Origin: Pseudorhodoplanes sinuspersici
GTDB lineage: Bacteria; Pseudomonadota; Alphaproteobacteria; Rhizobiales; Xanthobacteraceae
NCBI RefSeq assembly: GCF_002119765.1
Contig: NZ_CP021112.1
Location: 1,482,501-1,546,500 of the forward strand
Direction of reading: 5' to 3'
DNA length: 64,000 nucleotides
The notes below the pieces were generated by a model. It made no database searches, was not told where the DNA came from, and was given only the letters and a program-made list of their open reading frames with translations. The translations under genes were made by a program, and so were the position numbers. This document shows, one piece after another, positions 29,463-41,766 of the stretch (position 1 is its first letter; each line of letters opens with the position of its first letter).

Positions 29463-30863
29463 TCACATATGAATCGCGCGCTTGTCGACCGCGAGCGCGG
29501 CTTCTTTCACTGCTTCGGGCAGCGTCGGATGCGCATGGCAGGTGCGGGCGATATCTTCCGATGATGCGCCGAATTCCATCGCCACCGCCGCTTCCGCGAT
29601 CATGTTGCCGGCGTCGGCACCGACGATATGAACGCCGAGCACACGATCGGTCTTGGCATCGGCGAGGATCTTCACGAAGCCTTCGGTCTGCTGATTGGCT
29701 TTGGCGCGGCCGTTCGCGGTGAACGGGAATTTTCCGACATTGTAAGCGTGATTTTCCGCCTTTAGATCGTCTTCGGATTTGCCGACCGACGCGATCTCCG
29801 GATAGGTGTAAACCACCGCCGGGATGACATCGTAGTTCACATGTCCGGCCTGTCCGGCGATGATCTCGGAAACGGCGACGCCTTCGTCTTCCGCCTTGTG
29901 CGCCAGCATCGGACCCGCGATCACGTCACCGATGGCATAGATGCCCGGCACATTGGTCGCGAAATGCGCATCGGTCTTGACCCGGCCGCGTTCGTCGAGC
30001 GCCACGCCGACCTCTTGCAGACCGAGGCCCTCGATGTACGGCACGCGACCGATGGCAACGAGCACCACGTCGGCATCGAGCGTTTCAGTCTCTCCTCCTT
30101 TTGCCGGCTCCACGTTCACTTTCAGCTTCTTGCCGGACGTATCAACGCTGGTGACTTTCGAGCCGAGCTTGAAGGTCATGCCCTGTTTTTCGAACAGGCG
30201 CTGCGACTGACGTGCGACCTCTGAGTCCATGCCAGGCAGAATGCGATCGAGGAATTCCACGACCGTCACCTGTGCACCGAGCCTCCGCCACACAGAGCCA
30301 AGCTCAAGCCCGATCACGCCGGCGCCGATCACCAGAAGCTTCTCCGGCACCTTCTCGAGCGTCAATGCACCGGTGGACGACACGACGCGCTTCTCATCAA
30401 TCGTGATACCCTTGAGCTGCGTCACATCGGAGCCGGTGGCAATCACGATGTTCTTGGTCTCCAGCGTCTGCGTTTTGCCGTCGGCCGCCTTCACCTCGAC
30501 CTTGCCCGGCGCCGTGATGCGGCCGGCGCCGTAGACAACGTCGATCTTGTTCTTCTTCATCAGGAAGTCGACGCCCTTGACGTTGCCGTCAACCGCCTCG
30601 TCCTTGAAGACTAGCATCTGCTTCAGATCGAGCTTGGGCTTGCTGACACCGATGCCCATCTTCGCGAAAGCGTGACCGGCCTCCTCGAACAATTCGGATG
30701 CATGCAGCAGCGCCTTCGACGGAATGCAGCCGATATTCAGGCAGGTGCCGCCAAGGCTTGCGCGCTTTTCGACGACAGCCACTTTCATGCCGAGCTGCGC
30801 CGCACGAATGGCGCAGACATAACCGCCGGGGCCAGTACCAATGACGATGAGATCGTAGGACAT
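29463..30863 (-). CDS. lpdA: Dihydrolipoyl dehydrogenase (E3)
   Basis: E3 reoxidises dihydrolipoamide of the 2-oxoglutarate dehydrogenase complex, passing electrons through FAD to NAD+. It has 466 residues from ATG 30863 behind CGGAG. The FAD motif [19 protein letters not shown], the redox disulfide [16 protein letters not shown], the NAD motif [15 protein letters not shown], and the C-terminal dimer motif [16 protein letters not shown] are all intact. It follows sucA and sucB on the same strand, and so serves that complex. Confidence 0.97.
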   Translation of the reverse strand: MSYDLIVIGTGPGGYVCAIRAAQLGMKVAVVEKRASLGGTCLNIGCIPSKALLHASELFEEAGHAFAKMGIGVSKPKLDLKQMLVFKDEAVDGNVKGVDFLMKKNKIDVVYGAGRITAPGKVEVKAADGKTQTLETKNIVIATGSDVTQLKGITIDEKRVVSSTGALTLEKVPEKLLVIGAGVIGLELGSVWRRLGAQVTVVEFLDRILPGMDSEVARQSQRLFEKQGMTFKLGSKVTSVDTSGKKLKVNVEPAKGGETETLDADVVLVAIGRVPYIEGLGLQEVGVALDERGRVKTDAHFATNVPGIYAIGDVIAGPMLAHKAEDEGVAVSEIIAGQAGHVNYDVIPAVVYTYPEIASVGKSEDDLKAENHAYNVGKFPFTANGRAKANQQTEGFVKILADAKTDRVLGVHIVGADAGNMIAEAAVAMEFGASSEDIARTCHAHPTLPEAVKEAALAVDKRAIHM

Positions 30864-30884
30864 ACAAAAACTCCGAAATTCTCG

Positions 30885-31003
30885 GTCGTCATGCCCGCGC
30901 TCGTCGCGGGCATCCACGTCTTGGGTCGATATTCAGACGTGGATGGCCGGGACATAAGGCGTTAAAGACGCCGTCTTCGACGGCTTATGCCCGGCCATGA
31001 CGG
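30885..31003. repeat. Dispersed palindromic element between sucB and lpdA
   Basis: The element starts TCGTCATGCCCGCGCTCGTC and ends with the inverted arm GCCCGGCCATGACGGA. Inside are ATCCACGTCTTG/CAGACGTGGAT and GACGCCGTCTTCGACGGC hairpins. It fills the whole 149-bp gap in the sucA-sucB-lpdA transcript. It is of a different family from A and B. Confidence 0.85.
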
Positions 31004-31012
31004 AGGAAAACG

Positions 31013-32278
31013 TTAAAGATCCAGAACCAGCCGCGCCGGATCTTCCAGCACATCCTTCACCCGCACAAGGAAGGTCACCGCTTCGCGGCCATCGACGATG
31101 CGGTGATCGTAGGAGAGCGCCAGATACATCATCGGACGAATCTCGACCTTGCCGCCAATGGCGACCGGGCGCTCCTGAATCTTGTGCATGCCGAGAATGC
31201 CCGATTGCGGCGCATTGAGAATTGGCGTCGACATCAGCGAACCGTACACACCACCATTCGAGATGGTGAAGGTGCCGCCCTGCATCTCCTCGATCTTGAG
31301 CTGGCCATCGCGCGCACGCCGGCCGACAGCGGCAATGTCCTTCTCGATCTGCGCCAGCGACTTGTGATCGCAGTCGCGGATCACCGGCACGACAAGGCCC
31401 TTCTCGGTGCCGACCGCCACGCCGATGTGATAGTAATTCTTGTAGATGATGTCGGTGCCGTCGATCTCGGCATTGACGGCCGGGATGTCTTTGAGTGCCT
31501 GCACGCAAGCGCGCACGAAGAAGCCCATGAAGCCCATCTTCACGCCATGCTTCTTCTCGAACGCATCCTTGTACTGATTGCGCAGCTCCATCACCGCCTT
31601 CATGTCGACCTCATTGAAGGTCGTCAGCATGGCCGCCGTGTTCTGCGCATCCTTCAGGCGGCGGGCGATGGTCTGGCGCAGACGCGTCATTTTCACGCGC
31701 TCTTCACGCGCGGCATCGTCAGCCGGCGACGGCGCACGCACCTGCATCGGTGCCGATGCAGCAACCGGCGTCGGCGCCGAAGCGGCGCGCTCGATCGCGG
31801 CCAGCATGTCGCCCTTGGTGACGCGGCCATCCTTGCCGCTGCCGGGAACGGTCGAGGCATCGATACCGGACTCGGCCGACAGCTTGCGCACCGACGGCGG
31901 CACCGGCATCTCGCCTGACGGTTTCGGCGTCTGATTTTCCAGCTTGTCCTGCGCGCGGGGTTTTACTTCCTCATCGGCCGCCTTGATCGGCGCCGTGGTG
32001 CTTTGCTTTTTGTCAGGCGCGCCTGTGGTCGCCGCAGCGCCTGCACCAGCCTTGATCTGACCGAGCAGCGCGCCGACCGCAACGGTCTCGCCGTCTTTCA
32101 CCGCGATCGCTTCGAGTACGCCGGCGGCGGGCGCCGGCACCTCGATCGTCACCTTGTCGGTTTCAAGTTCGACCAACGGCTCGTCGACAGCGACGGCATC
32201 GCCGGGCTTCTTGAACCACTTGCCGATAGTCGCCTCGGTGACGGATTCGCCGAGGGTGGGAACGCGGATGTCGGTCAT
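31013..32278 (-). CDS. sucB: Dihydrolipoyl succinyltransferase (E2 of 2-oxoglutarate dehydrogenase)
   Basis: E2 transfers succinyl groups to CoA in the 2-oxoglutarate dehydrogenase core. The 421-residue protein has an N-terminal lipoyl domain with the lipoyl Lys in [14 protein letters not shown] (near 43), an alanine/proline linker and an E3-binding domain (about 128-165, [19 protein letters not shown]). The catalytic domain ends with [13 protein letters not shown], the active His and Asp. It lies between sucA and lpdA, separated from each by a repeat-filled gap. Confidence 0.97.
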   Translation of the reverse strand: MTDIRVPTLGESVTEATIGKWFKKPGDAVAVDEPLVELETDKVTIEVPAPAAGVLEAIAVKDGETVAVGALLGQIKAGAGAAATTGAPDKKQSTTAPIKAADEEVKPRAQDKLENQTPKPSGEMPVPPSVRKLSAESGIDASTVPGSGKDGRVTKGDMLAAIERAASAPTPVAASAPMQVRAPSPADDAAREERVKMTRLRQTIARRLKDAQNTAAMLTTFNEVDMKAVMELRNQYKDAFEKKHGVKMGFMGFFVRACVQALKDIPAVNAEIDGTDIIYKNYYHIGVAVGTEKGLVVPVIRDCDHKSLAQIEKDIAAVGRRARDGQLKIEEMQGGTFTISNGGVYGSLMSTPILNAPQSGILGMHKIQERPVAIGGKVEIRPMMYLALSYDHRIVDGREAVTFLVRVKDVLEDPARLVLDL

Positions 32279-32302
32279 AATTAGCCCTTCAGTTTTTCTT
32301 TC

Positions 32303-32516
32303 ACCCTCCCCTGGAGGGGGAGGGTCGCCGTGAGCAAAGCGAGCGGCCGGGTGGGGTGATCTGCAGTAAAAATTTCACCTCACCCCGGCTCGCATCTCAC
32401 GAGTGTTCGATGCGTGCCGCGCCCTCCCCCTCAATCGAAATCGGGTAAACCCGATTTCGAGAATTTTTGAGGTCCGAACTCGGGCAAGCCCGAGTTCGGC
32501 GGGAGGGTGGACAATT
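32303..32516. repeat. Composite palindromic repeat between sucA and sucB
   Basis: Family B outer arms (CACCCTCCCCTGGAGGGGGA and its inverse) enclose two extra perfect hairpins. One is TCGAAATCGGGT-AA-ACCCGATTTCGA at 32435-32460 and the other CCGAACTCGGGC-AA-GCCCGAGTTCGG at 32474-32499. Both stems are 12 bp with AA loops. They look like a smaller palindromic unit inserted into a family B element. The whole 237-bp sucA-sucB gap holds no gene. Confidence 0.88.
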
Positions 32517-35473
32517 TAGCCCAGCGCCTCGTCCAGGAATTGCTTAAGCTGCGCGAGATGCTTCGACATCTGGCCGACCGCCGTGGATGCGGCAGCAGGA
32601 CGTCCGGCATAACGCGCCCGGCGATGCTTGGCCTGGATCTGGTTCAGCACCCATTCGATGAAAGTGTCGACGAAGAACCACGCGCCCATGTTGCGCGGCT
32701 CTTCCTGACACCACACGATCTCGGCTTGCTTGAAGCGCGACAGCTCCTGGATCAGCGTCTTGGTCGGGAACGGAAAAAGCTGCTCGACGCGCAGCAGATA
32801 GATGTCGTCGACGCCGCGCTTCTCACGCTCCTCATACAGATCGTAATAGACCTTGCCAGTGCAAAGCACGACGCGACGCATCTTGTCATCGGCAACGAGC
32901 TTGATCTTTTCGTCCTTGAACGTCTGCGCATCGTCCCACAGCAGACGATGGAACGTCGTGTCGGCGCCGAGTTCGTCGAGCCGCGAGGTTGCACGCTTGT
33001 GGCGCAGCAGCGACTTCGGCGTCATCAGGATCAGCGGCTTTCTGATCTCACGCTTCAACTGACGGCGCAGGATGTGGAAGTAATTCGCCGGCGTGGTACA
33101 ATTGGCGACCTGCATGTTGTCTTCGGCGCACATCTGCAGATAGCGCTCCAGACGGGCCGACGAATGCTCCGGTCCCTGACCTTCATAGCCATGCGGCAAC
33201 AGGCAAACGAGGCCGGACATGCGCAACCATTTGCGTTCGCCTGACGAGATGAACTGGTCGAACACCACCTGCGCACCATTGGCGAAGTCGCCGAACTGCG
33301 CCTCCCACAGGGTCAGAGCATTCGGCTCCGCGGTCGAATAGCCGTATTCGTAACCGAGCACAGCCTCTTCCGAGAGCATCGAGTTCAGGACCTCATAGCG
33401 GCCCTGCTGCTCGGTCAGATGATTGAACGGCGTGTAACGTTCCTCGGTGCGCTGATCAAACAGCACCGAATGCCGCTGTGAGAAGGTGCCGCGCTCCGAA
33501 TCCTGTCCGGAGAGGCGCACATTGTGGCCTTCCTCAAGCAGCGTGCAGAACGCCAGCGCTTCGGCGGTCGCCCAGTCGAGGCCCTCGCCGGTCTCGATCG
33601 CCTTGCGGCGATTATCGAGGAAGCGGCCGATGGTGCGGTGAACCTGGAAATCCGCTGGAACTGCCGTAATCTTTTTGCCGATCTCTTTCAGCTTATCGAT
33701 GTCGACGCCGGTATTACCGCGGCGCGGATCTTCGACGTCGATGCCAGGCTTGAGGCCGGACCAGCGGCCATCGAGCCAATCGGCCTTGTTCGGCTTGTAG
33801 CCCTGGCTGGCTTCGAATTCGGCTTCGAGGCGCGCGCGCCAGTCAGCCTTCATCTTGTCCACTTCGCCTTCGGTGACGACCTGCTCTGCGATCAGCTTCT
33901 TCGCATAGATATCCAGCGTCGACGGATGTGCCCGGATCTTCTGATACATCAGCGGTTGGGTGAACGCCGGCTCGTCGCCTTCGTTATGGCCGAAACGACG
34001 ATAGCAGAACATGTCGATGACCACCGGCTTGGCGAAACGTTGCCGGTATTCGATCGCGACCTTGGCGGCGAATACCACCGCTTCCGGATCGTCACCGTTG
34101 ACGTGGAAGATCAGCGCCTCGATCATCTTCGCCACATCCGACGGATAGGGCGAGGAGCGCGAGTAGCGTGGATAGGTGGTAAAGCCGATCTGGTTGTTGA
34201 CGATGAAATGCAGCGAGCCACCGGTGCGATAGCCCTTCAGCTCCGACAGCCCGAAGCATTCGGCAACTACACCCTGGCCTGCGAAAGCTGCATCACCGTG
34301 AATGAGCAACGGCAGCGCCATCGTGCGGTCTTCCGGCGTTGCGCCAAGCTGATCCTGCTTCGCGCGCACCTTGCCGAGCACGACGGGATCGACGATCTCG
34401 AGATGCGACGGATTCGGCGTCAGCGATATATGCACCTTGTTGCCGTCGAACTCGCGATCGCTCGATGCACCGAGATGGTATTTCACGTCGCCGGAGCCTT
34501 CGACTTCATCCGGTGTCGCCGAACCGCCCTTGAATTCATGGAACAGCACGCGGTGCGGCTTGCCCATCACCTGCGTCAGCGTGTTCAGGCGGCCGCGATG
34601 CGCCATGCCGAACACGATGTCCTTCACGCCGAGCTGGCCGCCGCGCTTGATGATCTGTTCGAGCGCGGGGATCAGCGATTCACCGCCATCGAGGCCGAAG
34701 CGCTTGGTGCCGGTATATTTGACGTCAAGAAACTTCTCGAAGCCTTCGGCTTCGACCAGCTTGTTCAGGATCGCGCGCTTGCCTTCGCGGGTGAAGGCGA
34801 TTTCCTTGTCCTTGCCTTCGATGCGCTCCTGGATCCACGCCTTCTGCGCCGGATCGGAGATGTGCATGAATTCGACGCCGAGGGTCTGGCAATAGGTGCG
34901 GCGCAGGAGCGCAACGATCTCGCGCATGGTGCCGAATTCGAGCCCCAGCACTTTGTCGAGATAGATCTTCCGATCCATGTCGGCTTCGGTGAAGCCATAG
35001 GTTTTCGGATCGAGCTCGGCTTCGTCGCGCTCTGGTTCAAGCTCAAGCGGATCGAGCTTGGCGTGGAAATGGCCGCGAATGCGATAGGCACGGATCAGCA
35101 TCAGCGCATGCAGCGAATCGCGCGTGGCTTGCAGCACATCCGTTGTCGAGAGTTCGACGCCACGCGCCTGCGCCTTGCCTTTGATCTTGTCGCCAAGCGC
35201 CTTTTCGGTTTCGGCCCAGTTGCCGTCGAGCGCAGCGATGAGTTCGCCATTGCCGATTTGCGGCCAGCCAGGCTTCTTCCAGGACGCGCCTTCCGCGCTC
35301 TTGGTGACGCTCGCGGGATCGTCCTTCAGGCTTTGGAAGAACGATTGCCATTCGGCATCCACCGACGCCGGATCGGCTTCGTATTTGGCGTAGAGATCTT
35401 CGATGTAGGCAGCGTTGCCGCCATAGAGGAATGAGGTGAGAGCGAAAGCTGCGTTCGCGTCCTGGCGAGACAT
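32516..35473 (-). CDS. sucA: 2-oxoglutarate dehydrogenase E1 component
   Basis: E1 decarboxylates 2-oxoglutarate using thiamine diphosphate and succinylates the lipoyl arm of SucB. It has 985 residues from ATG 35473 (MSRQDANAAFALTSFLYGGN); the frame is open upstream, but that part lies in the promoter region. Family motifs include FGMAHRGRLNTLTQVMGKPH, HGDAAFAGQGVVAECFGLS, and FVNTL-type C-terminal motifs such as WCQEEPRNMGAW. It starts a second TCA operon with sucB and lpdA, separated from sucD by a terminator at 35710-35746. The region 35474-35709 should hold its promoter; I see no gene there. Confidence 0.98.
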   Translation of the reverse strand: MSRQDANAAFALTSFLYGGNAAYIEDLYAKYEADPASVDAEWQSFFQSLKDDPASVTKSAEGASWKKPGWPQIGNGELIAALDGNWAETEKALGDKIKGKAQARGVELSTTDVLQATRDSLHALMLIRAYRIRGHFHAKLDPLELEPERDEAELDPKTYGFTEADMDRKIYLDKVLGLEFGTMREIVALLRRTYCQTLGVEFMHISDPAQKAWIQERIEGKDKEIAFTREGKRAILNKLVEAEGFEKFLDVKYTGTKRFGLDGGESLIPALEQIIKRGGQLGVKDIVFGMAHRGRLNTLTQVMGKPHRVLFHEFKGGSATPDEVEGSGDVKYHLGASSDREFDGNKVHISLTPNPSHLEIVDPVVLGKVRAKQDQLGATPEDRTMALPLLIHGDAAFAGQGVVAECFGLSELKGYRTGGSLHFIVNNQIGFTTYPRYSRSSPYPSDVAKMIEALIFHVNGDDPEAVVFAAKVAIEYRQRFAKPVVIDMFCYRRFGHNEGDEPAFTQPLMYQKIRAHPSTLDIYAKKLIAEQVVTEGEVDKMKADWRARLEAEFEASQGYKPNKADWLDGRWSGLKPGIDVEDPRRGNTGVDIDKLKEIGKKITAVPADFQVHRTIGRFLDNRRKAIETGEGLDWATAEALAFCTLLEEGHNVRLSGQDSERGTFSQRHSVLFDQRTEERYTPFNHLTEQQGRYEVLNSMLSEEAVLGYEYGYSTAEPNALTLWEAQFGDFANGAQVVFDQFISSGERKWLRMSGLVCLLPHGYEGQGPEHSSARLERYLQMCAEDNMQVANCTTPANYFHILRRQLKREIRKPLILMTPKSLLRHKRATSRLDELGADTTFHRLLWDDAQTFKDEKIKLVADDKMRRVVLCTGKVYYDLYEEREKRGVDDIYLLRVEQLFPFPTKTLIQELSRFKQAEIVWCQEEPRNMGAWFFVDTFIEWVLNQIQAKHRRARYAGRPAAASTAVGQMSKHLAQLKQFLDEALG

Positions 35474-35709
35474 GCGGGTCGTCCTTGACGGCGTCCTGGG
35501 AGGGCGTCCTGAAATCGTGGGCTTAGACCGCCGGAAGCGGCCCATTCGGGGTTCGATTCAGCTGAAAACCGGGCCCCCGGCGGCGTTCCTTGTATAGCTA
35601 ATGATCGAATTGGGCCACGATTAGATGACAAAAGAATGAATCGTAATTCAATCGTGCATACCAGCAGACCGGTATGGAGATGCCTGCCTCTGCCGTAACA
35701 AACAGGGGT

Positions 35710-35746
35710 TAAAAAAAAACAGGCGCCCGAACGAGGCGCCTGTTGA
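35710..35746 (-). terminator. Rho-independent terminator after sucD
   Basis: On the minus strand a CAGGCGCC(T)/(G)GGCGCCTG stem with a short loop is followed by nine T residues. It lies about 50 bases after the sucD stop. It ends the mdh-sucC-sucD transcript and separates it from sucA. Confidence 0.9.
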
Positions 35747-35796
35747 ATTCTCGAAATTGGCCCGCCGAACTTGGGCTTAATCGAAGCCGGAAGGAC

Positions 35797-36681
35797 TTAG
35801 CCCTTCAGGACCTCCACCAGGGTCCTGCCGACCCGCGCCGGGGACGGCGACACCGTGATCCCGGCCGCTTCCATGGCCGCGATCTTGGACTCGGCGTCAC
35901 CCTTGCCGCCCGAGATGATCGCGCCGGCATGACCCATGCGGCGTCCGGGAGGCGCGGTGCGGCCGGCGATGAAGCCAACCATCGGCTTCTTGCGGCCCTT
36001 GCGTGCCTCGTCCTTCAGGAATTGAGCGGCGTCTTCCTCGGCCGAACCGCCGATTTCACCGATCATGATGATCGCTTCGGTCTTCGGATCGGCGAGGAAC
36101 ATCTCCAGCACGTCGATGAATTCGGTGCCCTTCACAGGATCGCCGCCAATGCCGACCGCCGTCGTCTGGCCGAGGCCTTCGCGCGAGGTCTGGAACACCG
36201 CTTCATAGGTCAGCGTGCCGGAGCGCGAGACGATGCCGACCTTGCCGGGCTTGAAGATGTTGCCGGGCATGATGCCGATCTTGCATTCGCCGGCCGTCAT
36301 CACGCCGGGGCAATTCGGCCCGATCAACCGCGATTTCGATCCCGACAGCGAACGCTTCACTTTCACCATGTCCAGCACCGGAATGCCTTCTGTGATGCAG
36401 ACGATCAGCGGGATTTCCGCGTCGATCGCTTCGCAGATCGCGTCGGCTGCGCCGGGCGGCGGAACGTAGATCACGCTCGCGTCTGCGCCGGTCTTGGACT
36501 TGGCTTCAGCCACGGTGTCGAACACCGGCAGATTGAGATGCGTGGTGCCGCCTTTGCCGGGCGACGTGCCGCCGACCATCTTCGTTCCGTAAGCAATAGC
36601 CTGCTCGGAGTGGAAGGTGCCGTTCTTGCCGGTGAAGCCCTGGCAGATGACCTTGGTATTCTTGTCGATGAGGACGGACAT
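35797..36681 (-). CDS. sucD: Succinyl-CoA ligase subunit alpha
   Basis: The alpha subunit binds CoA and carries the transient phosphohistidine. The 294-residue protein has the CoA-binding start [17 protein letters not shown], the motif [10 protein letters not shown]-like [21 protein letters not shown], and the active His in [18 protein letters not shown]. It is read after sucC, but with a 121-residue membrane-protein gene in between, and 71 bases from that gene. Confidence 0.98.
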   Translation of the reverse strand: MSVLIDKNTKVICQGFTGKNGTFHSEQAIAYGTKMVGGTSPGKGGTTHLNLPVFDTVAEAKSKTGADASVIYVPPPGAADAICEAIDAEIPLIVCITEGIPVLDMVKVKRSLSGSKSRLIGPNCPGVMTAGECKIGIMPGNIFKPGKVGIVSRSGTLTYEAVFQTSREGLGQTTAVGIGGDPVKGTEFIDVLEMFLADPKTEAIIMIGEIGGSAEEDAAQFLKDEARKGRKKPMVGFIAGRTAPPGRRMGHAGAIISGGKGDAESKIAAMEAAGITVSPSPARVGRTLVEVLKG

Positions 36682-36752
36682 ACAGTTTCCGATCTATCTT
36701 GTCGTGAGTGACATTGTGTTTGCGGCAAAGCACCAGCTCGATTGCCGTCGCA

Positions 36753-37118
36753 TCACGCCGGGCCCCAGATCAGCGGCAGCCAGCTATGGGTGTAATACGC
36801 GCCCACCATCAGCAGCGCGCCGGCGACAGCCGCCTCGAGCCCCTGGCGTTGACGCGACTGCAGCGCGCAACGTGTTGTTGCGATCGTCAGCACGCCCTTG
36901 GTCGCAGCAAGACGCCGCCCGACAATGTCGCGGACCAACGGGTTTGGAATTTTCCAGACCCGCGGCGGCACGTCGGCAATGTCCTTTTCGGCGTATTGCA
37001 CTTTCAGCACGGTATCGAACTCGCTCGTCGCATGGCGAAAAAGGAAATAGACAAAAGCTCCAGCCACCATTGCGATAACGCCGAGTATTCCGACTGTGAC
37101 CGCAATGGCGTATGGCAT
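36753..37118 (-). CDS. Small membrane protein of unknown function between sucC and sucD
   Basis: A 121-residue protein with one N-terminal membrane helix (residues 2-27, YAIAVTVGILGVIAMVAGAF) and a hydrophobic C-terminal segment (AAVAGALLMVGAYYTHSWL, about 95-113). A basic central loop lies between them. It starts 5 bases after the sucC stop behind AAAGGAT, so it is translated from the sucCD transcript. sucC and sucD are normally adjacent and often overlapping, so its position is unusual. I do not recognise a family; GC and codon use match the surroundings. Confidence 0.75.
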   Translation of the reverse strand: MPYAIAVTVGILGVIAMVAGAFVYFLFRHATSEFDTVLKVQYAEKDIADVPPRVWKIPNPLVRDIVGRRLAATKGVLTIATTRCALQSRQRQGLEAAVAGALLMVGAYYTHSWLPLIWGPA

Positions 37119-37123
37119 GGGGG

Positions 37124-38287
<1,164 letters not shown>

Positions 38288-38324
38288 TCAATTCCCCCAA
38301 ACACGTGGTGGTGCTGCTTTGCAC

Positions 38325-39357
<1,033 letters not shown>

Positions 39358-39644
39358 GTGTCTAATGACTTGGAGCATGGGTTGCCCAAAAGTCGCTTCG
39401 CGCTTTTCGGCACCATGCACCGGGGAACGCCGCAGAAGCGCGGCTGGCCGGTGGTTAACGTGTCCAGCGGTTGGCGACAAGAAGGTGTTGGGCGAACGGC
39501 GCATGGTTCGTTTCCATCTCTGTTATACATTATTCCAGCGCTTTTCGGCTTTGCCAAGCCTAAAGCACTGCAACAAAACAGAAATCGCCGCTGCAGCGCA
39601 GCGCGGCCGTTGTGCAGTTGCGAGAGTCGCGGGAGATGTTGCGC

Positions 39645-39676
39645 AAAATGCTGCGCAGCAAAGGCCGCAGCATTTT
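39645..39676 (-). terminator. Rho-independent terminator after zapE
   Basis: An 11-bp perfect stem, AAAATGCTGCG/CGCAGCATTTT, with a 10-base loop begins 11 bases after the zapE stop on the minus strand and ends in a short T run. It is symmetrical enough to work on both strands. Confidence 0.7.
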
Positions 39677-39686
39677 AGCCGACAGC

Positions 39687-40862
39687 TCAGGTATCGATGA
39701 TTTTCCCGGAGCGCACGCTGTCCGGATCGTGACGCGGTCCATGCGGAAGCGCGAGATAGCTTTGCGATCCCATTTCGATGAGTCGCGAAACGGTGCGCTG
39801 GAATTCGAACAGTTCGAGGCCCTGATCGGCGACGTAAAGTTCGTGTGGTGGCGCCTCGGCGGACGCCATCAGCTTCACCGCATTGTCGTAGAGCGCGTCG
39901 ATGAGGATGATGAAGCGCTTGGCCTCATTGCGTTGTCCAAAACGCATGACAGGAATGCGATCGATGATCAGTGTATGAAATTCGTGCGCCAGGCGGAGGA
40001 AGTCGGCGGAGCCCAACGGCAACACGCACAGATCCTGAAACGAGAAGCGCGCCGCGCCCTGTGCGGCGGCAGGGACGCGCAACGTGTGCCCCTTCACCGT
40101 CAGATCCATTGGCCTGGCTTTCTTGCCGAGCGTCAGGCGTGACCACGCTTCGTCCAGCGCGCGCTCCGCAGTGGCGTCGGCCGGCACATACCAGACCTTG
40201 CCTTTGACCATCTTCTCCAGACGGAAATCAGTGCGCGCATCCAGCCGCACGATGTCGAGCTTCTCGTTCAAAAGCTTGATGACAGGCAGGAAAAGTGGGC
40301 GATTCAAGCCGTCTTTGTAGAGGTCGTCGGGCGCGACATTCGAGGTCGCGACGATGGTGACGCCGCGCTCGGAGAATTGCGTGAACAGACGGCCGAGGAT
40401 CATCGCATCGGCGATATCGGTGACGTGGAATTCGTCGAAACAAAGCAGCGAGGCTTCTTCTGCGATCGCGGCGGCCGTTAGCGTGATCGCATCCTCGTCG
40501 GCAATCTCGCCGTTCTTAGCTTTCTGGCGAAAGTCGTGAATGCGTTCGTGCACTTCGGACATGAATTCATGGAAATGCACGCGACGCTTGTTGGCAACGC
40601 GGCTCGCATCGAAGAACAGATCCATCAGCATGGTCTTGCCGCGGCCGACCTTGCCATAGATGTAGAGCCCCTTCACCGGCGCCTGCTTGTTGCGGTTGCC
40701 GAACAGCCAGCCAAGCGAGGATGATTTTCTCGCCCTGCCCTTCTCAGACAATCGTTCGTCGAGCACCGCCAGTTTTTCCACAGCCGATGCTTGCGCGAAA
40801 TCCGGCGTAATCGCCCCTTCCGCAAGGAGCGCGGCATATCGGTCGCGGATGGAGCTGATCAT
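39687..40862 (-). CDS. zapE: AFG1-like ATPase / cell division protein ZapE
   Basis: A 391-residue P-loop ATPase of the AFG1/LACE1 family; ZapE binds the Z ring in E. coli and acts during stress. The Walker A is YIYGKVGRGKTMLMDLFFD, followed by RRVHFHEFMSEVHERIHDFR and the Walker B CFDEFHVTDIADAMIL. The conserved motif VATSNVAPDDLYKDGLNR is intact. The start at 40862 (MISSIRDRYAALLAEG) fits the family; an in-frame ATG at 40904 would add 14 residues. It lies upstream of mdh in the same direction, with a terminator between. Confidence 0.93.
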   Translation of the reverse strand: MISSIRDRYAALLAEGAITPDFAQASAVEKLAVLDERLSEKGRARKSSSLGWLFGNRNKQAPVKGLYIYGKVGRGKTMLMDLFFDASRVANKRRVHFHEFMSEVHERIHDFRQKAKNGEIADEDAITLTAAAIAEEASLLCFDEFHVTDIADAMILGRLFTQFSERGVTIVATSNVAPDDLYKDGLNRPLFLPVIKLLNEKLDIVRLDARTDFRLEKMVKGKVWYVPADATAERALDEAWSRLTLGKKARPMDLTVKGHTLRVPAAAQGAARFSFQDLCVLPLGSADFLRLAHEFHTLIIDRIPVMRFGQRNEAKRFIILIDALYDNAVKLMASAEAPPHELYVADQGLELFEFQRTVSRLIEMGSQSYLALPHGPRHDPDSVRSGKIIDT

Positions 40863-41133
40863 GCGGGGCGGGTCGAACCAGGGCGAAAAACGGAGCCGAG
40901 GCATAGCCGTCACAGCGCATGGACCGCAAGGCATGCAGTGCATGGCTAACGAAGGTTTAAGCATGTCGCGGCGTTGCCGCTTTTTGCCGCTCAGTCGGAC
41001 ATCTCCGGGACTTAAATTTGCTGCATCGCAGCATTAATTATCCATTGTCGGCAAGGTGGTTCACCAGGCCGGCGAGTCTCTGGGAGGGGACGTGACGAAG
41101 AGGGTTCTGCGACGCCAATGTCAGGAGCCTGAA

Positions 41134-41715
41134 ATGAGCGTTCTCGACCCGCTGCCCGATGGCGGCCTGATCCGAAAAATGTGGATGGGAGAGGCCCACA
41201 AGTATCGCGATCATCTGTTGCGGCTGGATACCGAAAGCCGTACCCGGCGCTTCGGCGGCGGGGTCTCCGACGACTGTATCCGCGATTATGTCGACACATC
41301 GATGTGGTTCGATACCATCGTGCATGGCTTTTTCGTCGATGGAATGCTGCGCGGGGCGGCTGAACTGCGCCCGCTTTGCGGAACGGTGACAAAAGAGGCC
41401 GAGGCTGCCCTCAGCGTGGAAACCGAATGGCAGGGCCACGGCGTCGGCTCGGCGCTGCTGGAGCGGACATTGCTGACCGCGCGCAATCGCGGCATCACCC
41501 ATCTGCACATGGCCTGCCTCGCCGAAAACCGGCGCATGCAACAACTGGCGCGAAAATTCGCCGCCGAACTCAGTTTCAGCTTCGGTGGCGTGGTCGGTGA
41601 GGTCGAAGCCGCACATCCAACGCCGCTTTCTGTCGTACGCGAGATGGTGTCGGACGGACATGGTTTCGCAACGGCTGTTCTCGAAGCTCAATCACGTTTG
41701 TTTAAAGTCACGTAA
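41134..41715 (+). CDS. GNAT-family N-acetyltransferase
   Basis: A 193-residue protein from ATG 41134, chosen because CAGGAGCCTGAA precedes it; an in-frame GTG at 41056 has no such site. The acetyl-CoA loop is VETEWQGHGVGSALLERTL (motif A, Q/RxxGxG/A), and the preceding strand GMLRGAAELRPL fits the fold. The acceptor substrate is unknown. It is followed by a gene for a smaller protein that looks like a degenerate GNAT relative, so the two may act together. It is divergent from zapE. Confidence 0.85.
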   Translation: MSVLDPLPDGGLIRKMWMGEAHKYRDHLLRLDTESRTRRFGGGVSDDCIRDYVDTSMWFDTIVHGFFVDGMLRGAAELRPLCGTVTKEAEAALSVETEWQGHGVGSALLERTLLTARNRGITHLHMACLAENRRMQQLARKFAAELSFSFGGVVGEVEAAHPTPLSVVREMVSDGHGFATAVLEAQSRLFKVT

Positions 41716-41766
41716 TATTAACGTTCCGGTACCGATTGCGGCCTAGCCTTCTCCCGGGGCAACCTG

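Noticed and set aside
33524-35434. 636-codon open frame antisense to sucA
   Set aside because: No recognisable motifs, and entirely within a conserved gene on the other strand.
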